Assembly: GCA_020439605.1 (NCBI GenBank) | Contig: JAGQSI010000039.1 | Span: 1-10,466, forward strand | Length of the DNA stretch: 10,466 bases | DNA from: Acidimicrobiales bacterium | Lineage (GTDB): Bacteria > Actinomycetota > Acidimicrobiia > Acidimicrobiales > Iamiaceae | Reading direction: 5' to 3' | Shown: piece by piece, positions 7,300 through 10,466 of the stretch | Numbering within the stretch: position 1 is the stretch's first letter | Layout of the letters: the number at the start of each line of letters is the position of its first letter | Notes under the pieces: model-generated | The model's database searches: none | Told to the model about the DNA's origin: nothing | What the model saw: only the letters and a program-made list of their open reading frames with translations | Translations under genes and position numbers: made by a program

Positions 7300-7325
7300 C
7301 CTAGTCCGCGGCGATCGCGTCTAGG
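7300..7325. repeat. Hairpin between convergent genes
   Basis: CCTAG (7300-7304) pairs with CTAGG (7321-7325), and CGCG (7307-7310) pairs with CGCG (7316-7319) around a GCGAT loop. Only TC on one side and T on the other are unpaired. It begins 23 bases after the propeller stop and overlaps the last codons and stop of the permease on the other strand. No T-run follows on either strand. It may mark or protect the 3' ends of both convergent transcripts; this is an inference. The centre contains the palindrome GCGATCGC (7311-7318). Confidence 0.4.
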
Positions 7326-9868
7326 ACGTTCAGCTTGGCTGCTTTGCGTGCAGGGCGAATTGAAGCTATCACTCCGAGTGCGGCACCGAATATGACAACG
7401 CTCACCATTCCGGTGGTTGGGATGGCGAACTCTGTGATGCCTTGGCTCTTCAGGACCCTGACCATGGTGTAGCTAAGCCCGATACCAGCAACGGTTCCGA
7501 TGACGGTGCCCATCAAGGCGACGATGGTTGCTTCCCAGCGAACCGATGAACGCAACTGGGCGCGGGTCATTCCGACCGCTCTGAGCAAACCTAGTTCTCT
7601 GGTCCGTTCGTGAATGCTGAGCGAAAGAGTGTTGGTTATGCCGATCAAGGCAATGATGATCGAAACGGCCAGCAGTGCATAGACCACGTTCAACAGGGTT
7701 GTGATGGACTTCACGATGCCAGAGGTGAACTGCTCTCGATCTTGGACCTTCATCGTGGGATAGTCCTTCAAGATGTCCTTGATCGGTTTGCGCAAAGACT
7801 CAATGTTGGTGCCAGGTTCGGCCAGGACCCCAAGACGAAGATCCGTTGGTTCTGCGGACAAAGCATCGATTGTTGGTCGGCTTACAAGCCATTGCCCACT
7901 CATGGCTGGGTCGTTGCTCAAGGCCACCACCTTGAGCTCTAGCTCCTTGCCGATGGCTGAGATGACCTTTACCTTGTCGCCGATGGCGAGATCTGAGTCT
8001 CGGGCCAGAGTGGAATCCACAACGATGGTGTGGTCGGTGAGATCTGAGAGTTTGCCCTCGGTCATTCGGACCGTGAACACATCTTCGAAGGTAGAGGTAT
8101 CTATACCACCCAAGAAAACAGAGGGCTTATCACCATTGGGAAGGGTGATCTGTCCTTGGGTAACACCTATTGAAGTGACGGTCTTGACCCCATCGATCTT
8201 TGAGATCTCCTTTGAGGCACTTGGGCTGATGCCCGCAAGGTTGAACTGACTTACCGGCCCGATGATGTAGTCGCCCTGAAAGCCGTTCCCGATAGCGGTG
8301 TCGATTGAGCGCTGTGCTGAGTTGGCGAAGATCGTGATGAAAGCAACGAGCGCTACGCCGATGATCAGTGCCGAAGCGGTGGCTGCAGTTCTTCTCGGGC
8401 TGCGCACCGCGTTCTGGCGAGCCAGGGTGCCAGTGACCCCACGAAGCTTGGGCAGCGGAGACCCAACGACTCTCGCGATAGGTGATGCGATGATCGGCCC
8501 GGCGGTGAGCAGGGCGAAGATCAACAGAACCAGCCCCAGTCCAACTCCAGCAATGGACTCTGAACTTGGCGTGGCCTTGAAAGCTGGGAGAATCGAGATT
8601 GCCCCGAGAAGAATCAGGATCACAGAGCCGGCCATGCGAATCTTGGAATGTCCGGTGCGGTCAACTGCCACGTCACGAAGAGCTGCCAACGGTGGCACCC
8701 GAGTTGCGCGAACGGCGGGCGCTATGGCGGCGAAAGCGGTGATGAGCAGGCCCGCAATGATTGTGATCAAAGCAATGGATGGCGTGACCACCAGAGCTGC
8801 TTGAGGCAGACCCATCCCCGCGGCAGACATTGCCGAGTAGGCCCCTTTGGCCAGTCCTACGCCTACGAGAAAACCAACGACTGCAGAAAAGAGACCGATT
8901 AGTAGTGCCTCAACCTGTACCGAGCCGAGAACCTGATTACGTGACGCTCCTAGGGCCCGCAGCAGGGCGAGTTCACGGGTGCGTTGGGCAACGAGGATGT
9001 TGAAGGTGTTGGAGATGATGAACCAGCCCACGAACAAGGCGATCCCGGCGAACACCAACAGCATCGTGGTGAAGAACCCGAGCCCTTCTTTGACGCTGCT
9101 GGCATTTTGGGCGGAGGCTTCCTCTCCGGTGATGACGTTGATCCCATCTTGAAGTCGTGCCGCTTTCAGGTTCTCGACCAACTGCTGCGAGGAGGTGGAA
9201 TCGTCTGCAATCACCGAGATTCGAGAAACCTTCCCCGGTAGACCAGCGAGTTGCTGGGCTTGTTCGAGGGTGGTGCCGATGAATGTTGCACCTCCAGCGG
9301 AGTCCGCTTCGCCGAACTTCGAGGCACCCACAAGTTTGAGCTTGATGGTCCCCTTGGGTGTGATCAGGCTGATGTCCTTGCCGACTTTGAGCTTGCCGCT
9401 TTCGATTGCACCTCGGTCCAATATGGCTTCACCGGGCTTGGTCGGGGCGCGCCCCTCAGCAACTTGGAACGAGTTGATATCGCTGTCCTGCTCCCAGGTG
9501 CCCACCACTGTTGGTGGACCCATGCCGCCCATTGGCTCGCCCTTGGCGTCCAGGAGAGTGAGCATGTAGGTCTCGATCGAGCCTTCGGCGGCTTTCACGC
9601 CTTCTACTTGTCGAACCTTCTCAACGATGTTGTCATCGAGGTTTGCTCTCTGAACACCATCTGTCTCGGACTCGAAGAGGACCTTGCCCTGAACAACGGC
9701 ATCAATGTTTTCGCCCATTTTGGCGAAAAGGTCGTCGAAGACCCGGTTTACGGTGGCGGAAAGAACGAGGGTGCCTGACATGAAAGCAACCCCGAGAATC
9801 ACAGCCACGCACGTGGATATGAGTCTGCGTTTGTGGGCCCAAAGGGACCTCAAGGTGTGGCGGATCAC
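7301..9868 (-). CDS. ABC transporter permease, FtsX/MacB type, duplicated
   Basis: This is the membrane subunit of a type VII (MacB/LolCDE-like) ABC system, which uses ATP hydrolysis on the cytoplasmic side to move or signal to substrates outside the membrane. The 855 residues contain about ten hydrophobic helices, at roughly 17-38, 266-290, 320-343, 362-388, 412-430, 440-462, 497-516, 722-750, 780-802 and 818-837. Two large extracytoplasmic MacB_PCD-like domains lie at about 39-265 and 517-721. Each is followed by an FtsX domain with an almost identical cytoplasmic coupling-helix motif: RTRELALLRALGASRNQV (296-313) and RTRELGLLRAVGMTRAQL (755-772). A single chain therefore supplies both halves of the transporter. 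The start is GTG 9868-9866, one base after the ATPase stop, with GGGGA five bases upstream, so translation is coupled. The substrate cannot be read from the sequence; lipid, lipoprotein, peptide or drug export are all possible. The gene is convergent with the propeller gene. Confidence 0.95.
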   Translation of the reverse strand: MIRHTLRSLWAHKRRLISTCVAVILGVAFMSGTLVLSATVNRVFDDLFAKMGENIDAVVQGKVLFESETDGVQRANLDDNIVEKVRQVEGVKAAEGSIETYMLTLLDAKGEPMGGMGPPTVVGTWEQDSDINSFQVAEGRAPTKPGEAILDRGAIESGKLKVGKDISLITPKGTIKLKLVGASKFGEADSAGGATFIGTTLEQAQQLAGLPGKVSRISVIADDSTSSQQLVENLKAARLQDGINVITGEEASAQNASSVKEGLGFFTTMLLVFAGIALFVGWFIISNTFNILVAQRTRELALLRALGASRNQVLGSVQVEALLIGLFSAVVGFLVGVGLAKGAYSAMSAAGMGLPQAALVVTPSIALITIIAGLLITAFAAIAPAVRATRVPPLAALRDVAVDRTGHSKIRMAGSVILILLGAISILPAFKATPSSESIAGVGLGLVLLIFALLTAGPIIASPIARVVGSPLPKLRGVTGTLARQNAVRSPRRTAATASALIIGVALVAFITIFANSAQRSIDTAIGNGFQGDYIIGPVSQFNLAGISPSASKEISKIDGVKTVTSIGVTQGQITLPNGDKPSVFLGGIDTSTFEDVFTVRMTEGKLSDLTDHTIVVDSTLARDSDLAIGDKVKVISAIGKELELKVVALSNDPAMSGQWLVSRPTIDALSAEPTDLRLGVLAEPGTNIESLRKPIKDILKDYPTMKVQDREQFTSGIVKSITTLLNVVYALLAVSIIIALIGITNTLSLSIHERTRELGLLRAVGMTRAQLRSSVRWEATIVALMGTVIGTVAGIGLSYTMVRVLKSQGITEFAIPTTGMVSVVIFGAALGVIASIRPARKAAKLNVLDAIAAD

Positions 9869-9869
9869 T

Positions 9870-10466
9870 TCAGTCCCCGAAGCCCTTCATGAAGTCCACG
9901 ATCACATCAGTGGTTGGGTTGGTGATCTCGTGCACAATGTTGCCGTCGGCGAGAATCAGAACCCGGTCGGCGTATGAAGCCGCTACCGGATCGTGGGTAA
10001 CCATGACGATCGTCTGGCCAAGTTCATCCACTGCCTGGCGCATGAAACCCAGGATTTCTCCGCTTGATCTGGAGTCAAGGTTTCCGGTGGGCTCATCAGC
10101 AAACACGATGGCCGGCTTGGAAGCCAGAGCTCGAGCCACGGCCACACGTTGTTGTTGACCACCGGACAACTCGCTGGGGCGATGGCTCAGACGGTCCTTC
10201 AAACCAACAGTGGCCACAATGCGATCCACCCATGTCTGGTCTGGGGTGGCACCTGCGAGCGACATCGGCAAGACGATGTTCTCCTCGGCGGAAAGAGTGG
10301 GGATCAAGTTGAAGGACTGGAAGATGAAACCGATCCGGTCCCTGCGCAGCTTGGTGAGGTCTTTCTCCTTGAGTTCTGTGAGGTTGGTTCCCTCGATCCA
10401 AACAGATCCGCCACTCAGGTCATCGAGGCCCGCTAGGCAATGCATGAGGGTGGACTTGCCAGAACC
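9870..10466 (-). CDS. ABC transporter ATP-binding protein, LolD/MacB type (5' end missing)
   Basis: This is the nucleotide-binding subunit that powers the permease encoded next to it. The frame stays open to the right edge, which cuts inside the Walker A motif (GSGKST visible as the first residues), so roughly 35-45 N-terminal residues including the start are outside. The visible 198 residues include the Q-loop glutamine (FIFQSFNLIPTLS, Q50 of the visible part), the signature LSGGQQQRVAVARAL (100-114), Walker B IVFADE (120-125) with catalytic E125, the D-loop NLDS and the switch histidine in VTHD (H158). All catalytic elements are intact. The spacing and the FNLIPTLSAEENI segment are typical of the LolD/MacB/FtsE branch. 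An internal ATG at 10445-10443 is not the start, because the ATP-binding loop lies upstream of it. The TGA stop at 9872-9870 is one base from the permease start. Confidence 0.95.
   Translation of the reverse strand, partial: GSGKSTLMHCLAGLDDLSGGSVWIEGTNLTELKEKDLTKLRRDRIGFIFQSFNLIPTLSAEENIVLPMSLAGATPDQTWVDRIVATVGLKDRLSHRPSELSGGQQQRVAVARALASKPAIVFADEPTGNLDSRSSGEILGFMRQAVDELGQTIVMVTHDPVAASYADRVLILADGNIVHEITNPTTDVIVDFMKGFGD
9874..9878 (-). promoter_or_regulatory. Ribosome binding site of the permease within the ATPase gene
   Basis: On the minus strand GGGGA lies five bases before the permease GTG and inside the last codons of the ATPase gene. It supports the GTG start at 9868 and translational coupling of the two subunits. 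Confidence 0.6.

Noticed and set aside
7311..7318. GCGATCGC as a cyanobacterial HIP1-type repeat
   Set aside because: I noticed only this one copy, and the gene content does not point to a cyanobacterium; it is explained as part of a hairpin and coding sequence.
8298..8804. Open frames on the plus strand opposite the permease (also 7773-8249 and 9251-9778)
   Set aside because: They mirror the permease coding sequence and have no convincing ribosome binding site, no recognisable domain and low-complexity composition.
10443..10445. ATG 10445 as the start of the ATPase gene
   Set aside because: The in-frame upstream codons encode the Walker A residues GSGKST, so the true start is beyond the right edge.

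Overview
The window is an ordinary-looking chromosomal segment of a moderately GC-rich bacterium, most likely an actinomycete, with class Acidimicrobiia as the best guess. The guess rests on three things: several GTG starts and apparently leaderless genes, a secreted protein built from DUF4214 repeats, and a membrane-anchored PQQ-like beta-propeller with a proline-rich cytoplasmic tail. It is an inference and no marker gene here proves it. There are six protein genes, no RNA genes, no mobile elements and no CRISPR array. No stretch longer than about 110 bases lies outside a gene.

Layout from left to right. The 3' end of an unrecognised gene (+) ends at 283 and abuts, stop codon to stop codon, a convergent unrecognised single-pass membrane protein (-, 284-925). 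A short divergent intergenic region (926-1028) follows. It carries back-to-back -10 elements placed six bases before each start codon, and an imperfect inverted repeat that resembles a degenerate HspR (HAIR) operator. Then comes clpB (+, 1029-3515), the Hsp100 disaggregase. Next is a secreted multidomain protein (+, 3627-5456) with a signal peptide, a convertase-P-like beta-sandwich, two Ig-like repeats and four DUF4214 repeats. It has its own candidate promoter and a leader with two potential hairpins. A membrane-anchored eight-repeat PQQ-like beta-propeller (+, 5484-7277) follows closely. Convergent to it is a two-gene ABC export operon of the MacB/LolCDE type (-): the ATPase gene, whose 5' end lies beyond the right edge, runs into the 855-residue FtsX-type permease with one base between stop and start.

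Functionally, clpB is cytosolic protein quality control. The other recognisable proteins work at or outside the cell membrane: a secreted surface or matrix protein, a tethered extracytoplasmic propeller with likely disulfides, and a mechanotransmission ABC system. The sequence does not show that they form one pathway. The main points for a second look are the leaderless promoter arrangement with the operator-like repeat, the structured leader of the secreted protein, the protease-less P-domain/DUF4214 architecture, a shortened loop in ClpB NBD2, and two similar CCTAG...CTAGG hairpins at gene ends.
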